From a bacterium (GTDB lineage Bacteria > AUK180): a DNA stretch of 29,829 nucleotides. Below, piece by piece: positions 14,992 to 23,649 of this stretch. A program made the position numbers and the translations under genes. The first letter of the stretch is position 1. Each line of letters opens with the position of its first letter. A model generated the notes under the pieces. The model had not been told where the DNA came from. It worked only from the letters and a program-made list of their open reading frames with translations, and made no database searches. The stretch is from the NCBI GenBank assembly GCA_023144005.1, contig JAGLGN010000015.1, forward strand, positions 1 through 29,829, read 5' to 3'.

Positions 14992-16567
14992 AAAGCTTCG
15001 ACTGGGAGATCTTCTTATTAAGTACGAGCTCATCAACGAGGATCAGCTCAACGATGCATTGAAGGCTCAGAAGGTTTCAAAAAATAAACTTGGAGAGGTT
15101 CTTATAGAAGGCGGGTACATCACCGAAGATGACCTGTTCTGGACACTTGCCAATAAATTTGAATTACCCTATATCAATCTCAATGAATCTATGGTGGACA
15201 TACAGCTGATCTCCATTTTCCCTGAGGATATGATCAAAGCGGAGGATTTCCTTCCACTGGTTAAATTCGGAAATGAGCTTACCGTCTGCATCGACGACCC
15301 GACGAATACATCGCTAATCAATAAGATCAAAGAGGTCTCTCAATGCGAGATCAATCTTTCTCTGGGATCGTATTCCGATCTAAGAATGATCAAAGAGAAG
15401 ATCATAGCAAGGTGGGAAGGAAAAGAGATCAATTATGAGAGAGCATTGGATAATTTCTTTGAGGTCATTGATGAGGGCGCTATAAATCGCCTTATCAAGG
15501 ATGAAACAATGTCCAATTTAATCCTATTCATCTTTGATGAGATCATAAAGAATTCCTGCGACTCCGCCACTATTATACACACCGATTTCGAGAACAGGGT
15601 GTTTTTTAATTTCCGGGGCCTCCGGACATTAAAAATGAAATTCCCCGCAAGTTACTGGCTTACCGTCAAAGAGAAGCTTGAAGAACTGCAGAGGGTTGCG
15701 GGCGGCACCTATATATCCCTGTCCCGGGATGTGAATTACAACTTCACCATGGAGGAATTCTCCGAGAACGCCTTAACCATTTCCAATATCCACAAAGTCC
15801 ACAAGATCACCGATATCGCAAATCTCGGCTTGACCAAGGAACAAAAGATAATAATTGACAATATTCTGCCTTTCATGAGGGGGCTATGTGTATTCACATC
15901 GAAAGATAAGGCTCTTACCCGGAAACTTACATATAATTTACTGCATTTTTATGACACGAATGAGAATATCATCCTGAAGCTTGACAAGAACGCCGTTATT
16001 CAGGGCTTTGACAATGTGATAGAGCTTGAGACGGGTGATGAACGGATAAAGTCCGGGGATTTTGATGTCCTCATCGCCGATGAATCATTGATCGATCTTG
16101 AGATCATTGCTCATATTCTGGAACAGGGGAAATTGGTTTTTTTGATCAGTCATGCCTTTTCCAGCCGGCAGTTCATCGATTTCATTTATACAAAGGGGGA
16201 AATATTTTCCCGCATCCTGCCCCACATCAAGATATTCATCACTTCCGTGATCGTGCCTAAGCTCTGCGACGCTTGTAAAGTAGAGGTTCAATTTTCTCTT
16301 ATTCCCAAAGACCTTTTCTCCTTTTATAAGGATATCAAGTTCTTTGCACCCGGAAAATGCGATCAGTGCAAGAAATCCGGATTCAACGGATTCAAAGAAT
16401 TTAATGAACTTCTCTATGTCGATGAAAATATAAAAAATATGCTGAAGGAGAATGTCCCTTCCGAAGATATTTTCAATTCATTAAAGAACGCCGGTTTTGT
16501 AGGAATAAGAGAAAAGCTTTTCGAGTTGGCGAAATCAGGGGAGATCCCCTATAATTACTTGATATAA
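14981..16567 (+). CDS. GspE/PilB-like protein with a degenerate ATPase domain
   Basis: The 528-residue protein starts with a clear GspE/MshE N-terminal domain (LGDLLIKYELINEDQLNDAL, then KLGEVLIEGGYITEDDL). It continues through the length of a type II/IV secretion ATPase. The catalytic motifs are gone: the Walker A region reads FTSKDKALTRK (305-315) instead of GPTGSGKTT. The Walker B region is GDFDVLIADES (359-369), and the His box reads QGKLVFLISHAF. The metal site is kept, with CDAC (429-432) and CDQC (460-463), followed by the usual GFNGFKEFNELL. I infer a non-hydrolysing homologue of PilB that binds other pilus parts or a regulator. GAAGGAG lies before the ATG. pilT follows after a repeat element that starts 2 bp past the stop. 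Confidence 0.85.
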   Translation: MNSEKLRLGDLLIKYELINEDQLNDALKAQKVSKNKLGEVLIEGGYITEDDLFWTLANKFELPYINLNESMVDIQLISIFPEDMIKAEDFLPLVKFGNELTVCIDDPTNTSLINKIKEVSQCEINLSLGSYSDLRMIKEKIIARWEGKEINYERALDNFFEVIDEGAINRLIKDETMSNLILFIFDEIIKNSCDSATIIHTDFENRVFFNFRGLRTLKMKFPASYWLTVKEKLEELQRVAGGTYISLSRDVNYNFTMEEFSENALTISNIHKVHKITDIANLGLTKEQKIIIDNILPFMRGLCVFTSKDKALTRKLTYNLLHFYDTNENIILKLDKNAVIQGFDNVIELETGDERIKSGDFDVLIADESLIDLEIIAHILEQGKLVFLISHAFSSRQFIDFIYTKGEIFSRILPHIKIFITSVIVPKLCDACKVEVQFSLIPKDLFSFYKDIKFFAPGKCDQCKKSGFNGFKEFNELLYVDENIKNMLKENVPSEDIFNSLKNAGFVGIREKLFELAKSGEIPYNYLI

Positions 16568-16569
16568 CA

Positions 16570-16867
16570 GTGTGCTATTCAATAAATACCATAACAATGG
16601 CTGACAGAAAGAAGAATGTTCAAAAGTTGAAATGTTCAAAGGTTAAAGGTTGGGGGATTAATTCCCCCGTAGGGACAGGGCTTGACCTGTCCTCTGTCAT
16701 TCCCAGGTGCATGACCTCGGGAACCCCGATTACATCGAGGAGCGGAAATCCATCTTCTTTCTTATCCTCACTTTACACCTCACACTTCACACTTCAAACT
16801 GCATTTATCGTTGGAATTGACTCAAATCTAAGCATTCCATTGACATGGTATTTATTGAACAGTACAC
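16570..16867 (+). repeat. Terminal-inverted-repeat element, copy 3 (exchanged interior)
   Basis: The left end GTGTGCTATTCAATAAATAC and the reverse of the right end (GTGTACTGTTCAATAAATAC) share TTCAATAAATACC, where other copies have TTCATAAATA. Both arms therefore carry the same change. The interior is not the usual core. It holds TTCAAAGGTTAAAGGTT text, the hairpins at 16652-16692 and pyrimidine-rich CACTTCACACTTC text. The right end closes 2 bp before the GGAGG of pilT. Confidence 0.75.
16652..16692. repeat. Two adjacent hairpins inside element copy 3
   Basis: GGGGGA/TCCCCC (16652-16657 and 16663-16668) with a five-base loop is followed by GGACAGG/CCTGTCC (16673-16679 and 16686-16692) with a six-base loop. 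No T-tract follows. They may still fold in RNA and end or stabilise the upstream transcript. Confidence 0.55.
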
Positions 16868-16880
16868 TTGGAGGGAAATA

Positions 16881-17954
16881 ATGGAAAATACATATTCACT
16901 GAGCCATCTTCTTACCGCCCTTGTAAAGAACGGCGGATCCGATCTTCACTTGACCGTTGGACTTCCTCCGACATTGAGAGTGCATGGCTCTCTGGTCAAG
17001 ATGAATTTGCCGGCTCTGAACCCGGCGGACATAAAGAGACTTATGGGTGAGGTGCTTTCAGATAAGCAGCGCATAAAGATAGAAGAGACGATGGAGCTTG
17101 ACTGTGCTTATGAGATCGAAGGACTTGCCAGATTCAGAGTAAACGCTTTTTTTAACCGTCTTGGGATGGCAGGGGTCTTCAGGGTCATTCCGACCAAAAT
17201 AATGACACTTACTGAATTGGGTCTGCCTCCGTATCTTGAGAAACTCGCCAATAAGAACAATGGACTGGTTCTCGTCACGGGGCCCACGGGATCCGGAAAA
17301 TCAACCACCCTTGCAGCGATCGTCCATAAGGTGAATCAAATTCGCTATGATCATATTCTTACCATTGAAGATCCTATTGAATTCGTGCACAAACCGATCA
17401 ATTGTATAGTCAATCAAAGGGAGCTCGGGACCAATACTCTCAGCTTTACAAATGCGCTGAGAAGCGCGCTGCGTGAAGATCCGGATATTATACTTGTTGG
17501 CGAGTTGAGGGATTATGAAACCATATCACTTGCTATAACCGCGGCGGAAACGGGCCATCTGGTATTCGGAACGCTTCATACCAATTCGGCAGCAGCCACC
17601 ATCGATAGAATAATCGATGTCTTTCCTCCACATCAACAGTCGCAGATCCGTACTCAGCTTGCTGAGACCATTCAAGCGGTTATCGCGCAGCAGCTTATTC
17701 CCAAGAAGAATGGGAAGGGCAGAGTAGCGGCATTGGAGATCATGATGGGAAGCTATGCCGTGAGAAGCCTTATCAGAGAAGGCAAGACCTTCCAATTGGG
17801 TACCGTAATTCAAACCAGCACCAAGGAAGGTATGATGCTTCTTGATCAATCTTTAAAGGACCTCGTGAAAAAGGGCCTGATCGATGCCAGGGAAGGGTTT
17901 CATCGGGCGATAGACAAAAAGACATTTGCAGAATATGTGAAAAGAGGGCTCTAA
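16881..17954 (+). CDS. pilT: Type IV pilus retraction ATPase PilT
   Basis: The 357-residue protein is a full PilT. Walker A GPTGSGKS lies at 134-141, the Asp box TIEDPIEF at 161-168, Walker B DIILVGELRD at 202-211, and the His box TGHLVFGTLHTN follows. The C-terminal AIRNLIRE-type retraction motif appears as YAVRSLIREGKTFQL (292-306). The hexamer pulls pilus subunits back into the membrane and drives twitching motility and DNA uptake. GGAGG at 16870-16874 lies six bases before ATG 16881. An earlier in-frame GTG at 16845 lies inside the repeat element and is rejected. glmS follows after one base, so pilT-glmS and the acyltransferase are likely one transcript. Confidence 0.95.
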   Translation: MENTYSLSHLLTALVKNGGSDLHLTVGLPPTLRVHGSLVKMNLPALNPADIKRLMGEVLSDKQRIKIEETMELDCAYEIEGLARFRVNAFFNRLGMAGVFRVIPTKIMTLTELGLPPYLEKLANKNNGLVLVTGPTGSGKSTTLAAIVHKVNQIRYDHILTIEDPIEFVHKPINCIVNQRELGTNTLSFTNALRSALREDPDIILVGELRDYETISLAITAAETGHLVFGTLHTNSAAATIDRIIDVFPPHQQSQIRTQLAETIQAVIAQQLIPKKNGKGRVAALEIMMGSYAVRSLIREGKTFQLGTVIQTSTKEGMMLLDQSLKDLVKKGLIDAREGFHRAIDKKTFAEYVKRGL

Positions 17955-17955
17955 T

Positions 17956-19794
17956 ATGTGCGGGATTATCGGATATATCGGGAAGAACAATGCCGTTGAC
18001 GCCATAATGGACGGTCTGAGAAAATTGGAGTACCGCGGTTATGATTCCGCGGGCCTTACCGTGATATCAGACGGGGCAATGGATACCTATAAGGACAAGG
18101 GCCGAGTCGCCCATTTGAATGAGATACTGCCGCAGAACCTATCGGCACCGCTGGGTATCGGGCACACAAGGTGGGCAACACACGGAAAGCCGTCAATGGA
18201 GAACTCACACCCCCATTCCGGAGGTTCTGGAGAAATCTCTATTGCACATAATGGGATCATTGAGAATTACCTCTCACTTATGAAACATCTTGAAAAAGAC
18301 GGGCATACTTTCAAATCAGAGACAGACAGTGAAATATTAGCACATCTTATTGAGAATTTCTACGAGGAAGGAGTTCTCTTGGAACAGGCCGTGAAAATGG
18401 CGCTTGATAAGGTAGAGGGAACATACGGATTGGTCGTGATATCAAAGAGAGAACCCGACAAGATAGTTGCAGCAAGGAACTCATCACCAATGATCATCGG
18501 CGTAGGTGAAAATGAGAATTTCATTGCATCGGATGCCACCGCTATAATAAAATACACCAAGAAGATAATTTACCTTGAAGATCAGGAGCTTTCTGTAATA
18601 ACCGCTAATGACATAAGGATATTCAATAAAAAGAATATTACGGTCAATAGAAAATCGCTTTCCCTGGACTGGGATGAGACACAGGTCGGAAAAGAGGGTT
18701 ATTCCCATTTCATGTTAAAAGAAATACACGAGCAGCCGAAAAGCTTCAACGCTACCCTGGCGGGGCATCTTAATCATGAGGAAGGTACCACGAGATTGGG
18801 TGGAATGACCAACTTATTTCCGGGGAATACAATTCATGATATACGCAGGATCGTAATATTGGGCTGCGGAACATCCTGGCATGCAGGACTTCTTGGAGAA
18901 TACTATCTCGAGAAGTTAACCGGAATACCCGTCGAAGTCGAATATGCCTCAGAATTCAGATATCGAAGCGCTATAATCGACAAGAGCACATTTGTTATAG
19001 CTGTTTCGCAATCGGGTGAGACGGCCGATACTATTGCCGCAATAAAAGAAGCCAAATCCAAAGGCGCCAAGGTATTCGGTATCGTCAATGTCGTCGGTTC
19101 TTCTATTTCAAGGGAAGTGGACCAAGGGCTTTATATACATGTCGGGCCGGAAATCGGCGTCGCTTCAACAAAGGCATTTCTCTCAGAAGCGCTTGGATTG
19201 CTTCTGATCGCGATATATATCGGCCGGAAAAAGACGCTGTCCTTAAAGAGCGCCCTTATAATTCTCAAGGAATTGGAAAAACTTGCTGAGAAAATGGATA
19301 CTATCCTTAAAGATGATTCCGGGTTCATTAAAGATCTGGCACGGCAATACTCAAATTACCACTCTTTCCTGTACTTGGGAAGAGATCTCTCTTTTCCAAT
19401 TGCGCTTGAAGGTGCCCTGAAATTGAAGGAGATTTCATATATACATGCAGAAGGTTATCCCGCTGGAGAAATGAAGCATGGACCTCTTGCGTTGGTAGAC
19501 CCCGATTTTCCCGTTTTTTTCATTGCCCCTACAGATGCCATCATCGAAAAGTCGCTTTCCAATATTCAGGAGATCAAGGCGAGGGAGGGAAAGATAATTC
19601 TTCTTACGGACGAACACAACGGAATACCTGATAATTTAGCAGATGCTGTAATAAAGGTTCCTCATACGATACCGGAATTATATCCCTTTCTCGAAATAAT
19701 TCCCCTTCAGTTATTTGCCTACCACATTGCCGTTTACAAAGACCGCGATGTCGATAAACCCAGAAATCTGGCGAAATCAGTAACAGTGGAATAA
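17956..19794 (+). CDS. glmS: Glutamine-fructose-6-phosphate aminotransferase
   Basis: The 612-residue enzyme makes glucosamine-6-phosphate from fructose-6-phosphate and glutamine, the first step to peptidoglycan and lipid A amino sugars. The N-terminal glutaminase domain begins with catalytic Cys2 (MCGIIGYIG) and includes HTRWATHG (70-77). The two SIS sugar-isomerase domains include GCGTSWHAG, SQSGETADT and AEGYPAGEMKHGPLA, and the C-terminus is KSVTVE as usual. The length matches the family (about 609). Its ATG comes one base after the pilT stop, so no glmS ribozyme can lie between them. Confidence 0.97.
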   Translation: MCGIIGYIGKNNAVDAIMDGLRKLEYRGYDSAGLTVISDGAMDTYKDKGRVAHLNEILPQNLSAPLGIGHTRWATHGKPSMENSHPHSGGSGEISIAHNGIIENYLSLMKHLEKDGHTFKSETDSEILAHLIENFYEEGVLLEQAVKMALDKVEGTYGLVVISKREPDKIVAARNSSPMIIGVGENENFIASDATAIIKYTKKIIYLEDQELSVITANDIRIFNKKNITVNRKSLSLDWDETQVGKEGYSHFMLKEIHEQPKSFNATLAGHLNHEEGTTRLGGMTNLFPGNTIHDIRRIVILGCGTSWHAGLLGEYYLEKLTGIPVEVEYASEFRYRSAIIDKSTFVIAVSQSGETADTIAAIKEAKSKGAKVFGIVNVVGSSISREVDQGLYIHVGPEIGVASTKAFLSEALGLLLIAIYIGRKKTLSLKSALIILKELEKLAEKMDTILKDDSGFIKDLARQYSNYHSFLYLGRDLSFPIALEGALKLKEISYIHAEGYPAGEMKHGPLALVDPDFPVFFIAPTDAIIEKSLSNIQEIKAREGKIILLTDEHNGIPDNLADAVIKVPHTIPELYPFLEIIPLQLFAYHIAVYKDRDVDKPRNLAKSVTVE

Positions 19795-20450
19795 TGTCAT
19801 TTCTCGAGCAGGCGGCAGGCCAAGTCATTTTGCTAATGGAATCGCTTGCTTGTTTTTCATCGAACATAAAAGTAGTTGCTGATCCTTTGGCAAAAGAGAT
19901 GATGGAGCAGGGCCGGCCTGTTATTTTTGTTTTCTGGCATCATAATATCCCCATAATTTTATACCGCTTCAGACATAATGGGTATATTCCATTGATCTCT
20001 CTCTCAAAGGATGCCGGCCTGTTGCTGCCGGTGCTCAATTTCTTTGGATATGGCATTTTCCGCGGATCTTCTACCCGCGGCGGGGTATCCGCCTTAAAAA
20101 GAGGGTTTTATCTTTTAAATCAGGGCCGAAGTCTGGCATTGACGCCAGACGGCCCAATCGGGCCGCGGTATTCTTTCAAAGCAGGTGCCGTTATCTATGC
20201 TGCCGAAACAGGAATTCCGGTTATTCCGGTCGGGGCGGCATTGTATAGGAAGTTTACTCTTAATACATGGGACGGTATGGAGATCCCCAAGCCCTACAGC
20301 ATTGCCTCCATCCGTGTCGGAAAGCCCTATTACTGCCATAATAAAAACAATAAAAAGGAAGATGTGGATCATTTACTGAACGCGCTTATCACTGAAGAGA
20401 AATTGGCGGAAAAGGACCTCAAGAAAAGATTGCGCACCATCTTTGCCTGA
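19794..20450 (+). CDS. DUF374 lysophospholipid acyltransferase family protein
   Basis: The 218-residue protein has the DUF374 layout: FVFWHHNIPI (45-54), LSKDAG (70-75), RGSSTRGG (90-97) and ALTPDGPIGPRYSFKAGA (115-132). These resemble the acyl-transfer and acceptor motifs of lysophospholipid acyltransferases. Members occur mostly in diderm bacteria and are linked to lipid A or Kdo pathways. The acyl acceptor is unknown. The start overlaps the glmS stop by one base (taATG), showing tight coupling to amino-sugar synthesis. Its end faces the convergent DUF456 gene with nine bases between them. Confidence 0.85.
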   Translation: MSFLEQAAGQVILLMESLACFSSNIKVVADPLAKEMMEQGRPVIFVFWHHNIPIILYRFRHNGYIPLISLSKDAGLLLPVLNFFGYGIFRGSSTRGGVSALKRGFYLLNQGRSLALTPDGPIGPRYSFKAGAVIYAAETGIPVIPVGAALYRKFTLNTWDGMEIPKPYSIASIRVGKPYYCHNKNNKKEDVDHLLNALITEEKLAEKDLKKRLRTIFA

Positions 20451-20459
20451 CTTATTGAT

Positions 20460-20975
20460 CTAGAAAATATACACCCGCATTATCGCATATGCGATCACAA
20501 GGAATGCAAAGCTGATCTTCGTGAAGACGGAAAGAGCTTTTCCTATAAGAGCGCCTATACCTGCCTTCGCGGCATGTGTGGTATCTTTTTTGTAAAGAAA
20601 TACTTCCCCTATAAATACTCCGAGAAAGGCACCGCTGAACACTCCGAAGAGCGTGCCGATGACCGGTATAACCGGTGTAAACAAAAGCCCCAGAGCAATA
20701 CTGAGAATGAGCGATAGAATAATGGAATAGGTTGATGCCTTGGCCTGTTTGGCGCCGAGAATGCCGAAGACCCAGTCAAAGAGTTCAGAAAGAGCTGCCA
20801 GAAAGATCCCTATTATGACAAATATCCAGCCGCCTGTGCCGAATATTTCCGGGTAGAGCAGCTTCGCCACCAAATTGGCCAGAACAATTACCCAGATACC
20901 GGCAAGGCCCGGGATGATCAGAATAAGCCCCGCCGTCCATAAAAGCGGCAGGGCTATTTTTAATGCAATTTCCAA
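20460..20975 (-). CDS. DUF456 family membrane protein
   Basis: The 171-residue protein is mostly membrane helices. It has the DUF456 pattern: an N-terminal helix pair with IPGLAGIWVI, then SELFDWVFGILGAKQAKAS (63-81) with the conserved GAK.xAS segment, and glycine-rich helices such as FGVFSGAFLGVFIGE. Function is unknown for the family. The start is a TTG at 20975-20973, nine bases after secF. No ATG is available upstream and the ribosome binding site is weak. It is last in the secD-secF operon. Confidence 0.82.
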   Translation of the reverse strand: MEIALKIALPLLWTAGLILIIPGLAGIWVIVLANLVAKLLYPEIFGTGGWIFVIIGIFLAALSELFDWVFGILGAKQAKASTYSIILSLILSIALGLLFTPVIPVIGTLFGVFSGAFLGVFIGEVFLYKKDTTHAAKAGIGALIGKALSVFTKISFAFLVIAYAIMRVYIF

Positions 20976-20984
20976 TATTGGTCT

Positions 20985-22076
20985 TTATCTCTTCTTTTCA
21001 AATTCAAGAACAACAGGGGCTGCAATGTAAATTGAAGAGTATGTCCCGGTTATGATCCCCACAAGAAACGCCAGGGAGAACTCATGAAGTCCCGGTCCGG
21101 CAAAAATGTAGAGACAGAACACCACCATAAAGGTAGTAAGTGATGTCATAATCGTTCTGGAAAGGGTTTTATTTATCCCGGAATTTATAAGATCACCGAG
21201 AGAGCCCTTATTATACTTTCTTGTTTCCCGTATCCTGTCATCAACCACTATCGTATCGTTGAGCGAATAGCCGATCAAGGTCAAAAGGGCAACGACCACC
21301 GAAAGATTAACCTCTTTATTCAGCAGAAGGAATACTGTCAGTGTTATCAGAACATCATGCATAAGCGCCAGTATCGCACCCAGTGAATATACGAATTCAA
21401 AACGGAATGAGATATATATCAGTATTCCGATAAGGGCAAAGAATAAGGCGTAGAACGCTGTCTGCTGGTATTTTTTACCGACAGAAGGGCCTACGAGAGA
21501 GATCCCCTCAACATCGTATTTATTGTCCGGAAACGATGCGGTAAGGACCTGCCGAAAGGAATCGACCTCCGCCTGGGTCAAGAGATTTGACAATCTCGTT
21601 TTGACCACATCCACGGTCGAAGAGTTGATATTGACGGCCAGCGGCTTATTTTCTCTGTCGTCCAGTTTGAACATTTCCTTGAACTGCTCTTCCAATTCAC
21701 CGGGGACATTAAAATATTCAATAGCTTTTCCATAATCCTTAAAGATCATATTCTCTTTTCGCGCAGCCATTATCAGTTGTTCTTTTTCCAATACGAAATC
21801 AGGCAACTTTCTTTGAATTATGAATCCCCTGTTCTCGCGGCCGACCGATTTCACCTCGGCGTTCAATTTATTCCTGATCGTTTCAAGATCTTTAATGTTC
21901 AGCTCATTTGCGAATTTTACCTGCAATTTGATACCGCCCTGGAAATCGATCCCCCAGTTAAATCCGCCGCGGATAAAGTAAAAGAGGATACCCAGGATCA
22001 GTATTGATCCGGAAATGATATATGCGTACTTCCGTGTTCCAATAAAATCATAATTTGTGTCTTTAAATAAACGCAT
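20985..22076 (-). CDS. secF: Protein translocase subunit SecF
   Basis: The 363-residue protein has six membrane helices with a periplasmic P1-like domain after the first. WGIDFQGG lies at 41-48, and the C-terminal transmembrane block includes ALMHDVLITL, LTLIGYSLNDTIVV and DRIRE. SecD and SecF use the proton or sodium gradient to help move proteins across the membrane and release them. The periplasmic insert looks somewhat longer than in E. coli SecF. AGGAG precedes the ATG, and the gene follows secD by eight bases. Confidence 0.95.
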   Translation of the reverse strand: MRLFKDTNYDFIGTRKYAYIISGSILILGILFYFIRGGFNWGIDFQGGIKLQVKFANELNIKDLETIRNKLNAEVKSVGRENRGFIIQRKLPDFVLEKEQLIMAARKENMIFKDYGKAIEYFNVPGELEEQFKEMFKLDDRENKPLAVNINSSTVDVVKTRLSNLLTQAEVDSFRQVLTASFPDNKYDVEGISLVGPSVGKKYQQTAFYALFFALIGILIYISFRFEFVYSLGAILALMHDVLITLTVFLLLNKEVNLSVVVALLTLIGYSLNDTIVVDDRIRETRKYNKGSLGDLINSGINKTLSRTIMTSLTTFMVVFCLYIFAGPGLHEFSLAFLVGIITGTYSSIYIAAPVVLEFEKKR

Positions 22077-22084
22077 ATCTGCTC

Positions 22085-23506
22085 CTATATACTGAGCTTC
22101 TTGATCTTTACTGTTCCAAGAAGGTACTCAAAACACATCCTGGTAAAGACAAGGGCTCCGAACATACCGGCAAGTATACCGATAGAAAGAGTTACAGCAA
22201 ATCCCTTCAATGGGCCGGTGCCGAATTGAAATAATACGGCTGCGGCAATAAGGGTTGTCACATTGGCATCCAATATTGTCAGGAATGCCTTGCCGAATCC
22301 CCGCCTGACAGAAGAAATGATGCTATTGCCCGTACGCATTTCTTCTTTGATCCGTTCAAATATCAAAATATTTGCATCGACCGCCATACCTACGGTAAGA
22401 ACAAGTCCGGCAATACCCGGAAAGGTCAGGGAAAAATTGAAAAGTGACATTATACCGAGAATAACAACAAAATCCACGACAAGGGCGAGATCAACGATCA
22501 CGCCTCCCCAGCGGTACACCACAATGATAAAGGCAAAGACCAGAAGAAGGCCCAGAAGAAGAGCGTTCTTTCCGCGCATTATGGAATCCTTTCCCAGAGT
22601 GGGGCCAACCGTTTGATTCTCAAGTATCTGTACCGGGGCGGGTAATGCGCCCGCTCTCAATACAAGCGCCAGATCGCGGGATTCCTGAAGTGAAGCTTGT
22701 CCGCTGATAACAGCGCTTCCGTCAGGGATCCTCTCATTTATAACGGGAGCGGAAACCACCTTGCCGTTTAAAATGATCGCTAACCGTTTCCCTACATTCT
22801 CTTCTGTAATTCTGGCAAATACCCTTCCGCCCTTGGGTTTGAAATCTATCTTGACGACGGGGCTCTGGAATTCATTGAAATCAACACGCGCGCTCTTTAA
22901 TTCATTACCATTGAGAAGCGACGGTTTCTTTATCAAGTAGGGTATTTTCCTTACAAGCCCGGTAGCCGGGTCGGTATGCTCTTCAAAAAGCAGTTGATTA
23001 TTCGGGGGGAGCGGAATTTCGCTTGGTCCAGTCATATCTTCATTTACAAAGAGATTGACCTTTGGCTGATTGTTCTCATCCACCAGTTTGAACTCCAAAA
23101 AGGCGGTTTGAGTAACAAGATTGACGGCCCTGTCTGGATCCTTCATTCCGGGAAGCTCAACAACGATCTTATTGAAGCCCTCCTTCTTGATAACCGGCTC
23201 ATTCACTCCGAATTCATCTATCCTGGAGCGGATTACCGTAATTATCCTGTCAACGACATCCTGTCTTTCTTCGGGTTTAACTTTGGAAATATCGGCGCCG
23301 AGAACAAGGTGTATCCCACCCTGAAGGTCAAGGCCCAGTTTTATCACTTTTTTGTATTTTTTCGCGTATTCTTCCGGAGGATATCTAAGCTTTCTTTCCT
23401 CATCGGAGATCTTATACCATGAAACGGTCTGCGCAACAAAAACAAGAGATAATACCAATACTACCGCGAATACTAAAAATCTCCAAAAAAACGGTTTATT
23501 GGACAT
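22085..23506 (-). CDS. secD: Protein translocase subunit SecD
   Basis: The 473-residue protein is the partner of SecF. The first helix is followed by KLGLDLQGGIHLVLG (56-70), the SecD D1 motif. A moderate periplasmic domain includes ELPGMKDPDRA and GRVFARITEENVGKRLAIIL. Five C-terminal helices carry LTVGMAVDANILIFERIKEE, the conserved helix 4 region. It is shorter than E. coli SecD (about 615), as in many other phyla. AGGAGG precedes the ATG. A promoter lies at 23549-23577. Confidence 0.95.
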   Translation of the reverse strand: MSNKPFFWRFLVFAVVLVLSLVFVAQTVSWYKISDEERKLRYPPEEYAKKYKKVIKLGLDLQGGIHLVLGADISKVKPEERQDVVDRIITVIRSRIDEFGVNEPVIKKEGFNKIVVELPGMKDPDRAVNLVTQTAFLEFKLVDENNQPKVNLFVNEDMTGPSEIPLPPNNQLLFEEHTDPATGLVRKIPYLIKKPSLLNGNELKSARVDFNEFQSPVVKIDFKPKGGRVFARITEENVGKRLAIILNGKVVSAPVINERIPDGSAVISGQASLQESRDLALVLRAGALPAPVQILENQTVGPTLGKDSIMRGKNALLLGLLLVFAFIIVVYRWGGVIVDLALVVDFVVILGIMSLFNFSLTFPGIAGLVLTVGMAVDANILIFERIKEEMRTGNSIISSVRRGFGKAFLTILDANVTTLIAAAVLFQFGTGPLKGFAVTLSIGILAGMFGALVFTRMCFEYLLGTVKIKKLSI

Positions 23507-23548
23507 ATGTCCTCCTATAATTTATTTATTATTCTATAATTAATCGAT

Positions 23549-23577
23549 ATTTTACTTTATTTACAGGAAAAATTCAA
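23549..23577 (-). promoter_or_regulatory. Promoter for secD-secF-DUF456
   Basis: On the minus strand TTGAAT (23577-23572) and TAAAAT (23554-23549) are 17 bp apart. A start near 23542 gives a leader of about 35 nt with AGGAGG before secD. Confidence 0.55.
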
Positions 23578-23612
23578 CATGTCTCAACCTGAATATGTGA
23601 ACCCGCGGACTT

Positions 23613-23631
23613 GGGGGGTATTTTATCCCCC
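23613..23631 (-). terminator. Hairpin after the NatAB-like operon
   Basis: GGGGGGTA and TATCCCCC can form an eight-base stem (one G-T pair) with a three-base loop. It lies 19 bp past the stop of the minus-strand permease gene and before the secD promoter. On the minus strand it is not followed by T residues; four T residues follow it on the plus strand. Termination is therefore plausible but not typical. Confidence 0.4.
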
Positions 23632-23649
23632 TTTTACGTCGCACCGTTC

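Noticed and set aside
16840-16868. Promoter TTGACA-17-TACACT inside element copy 3, pointing to pilT
   Set aside because: The boxes are good, but transcription would start near 16875. That is after the pilT ribosome binding site, so a productive mRNA is unlikely.
17952-17956. glmS ribozyme
   Set aside because: Only one base separates the pilT stop and the glmS start.
21200-21280. Unusual Asp in the SecF DTIVVxDRIRE motif
   Set aside because: This position is variable in known SecF proteins (for example Ser or Phe), so it is not evidence of altered function.
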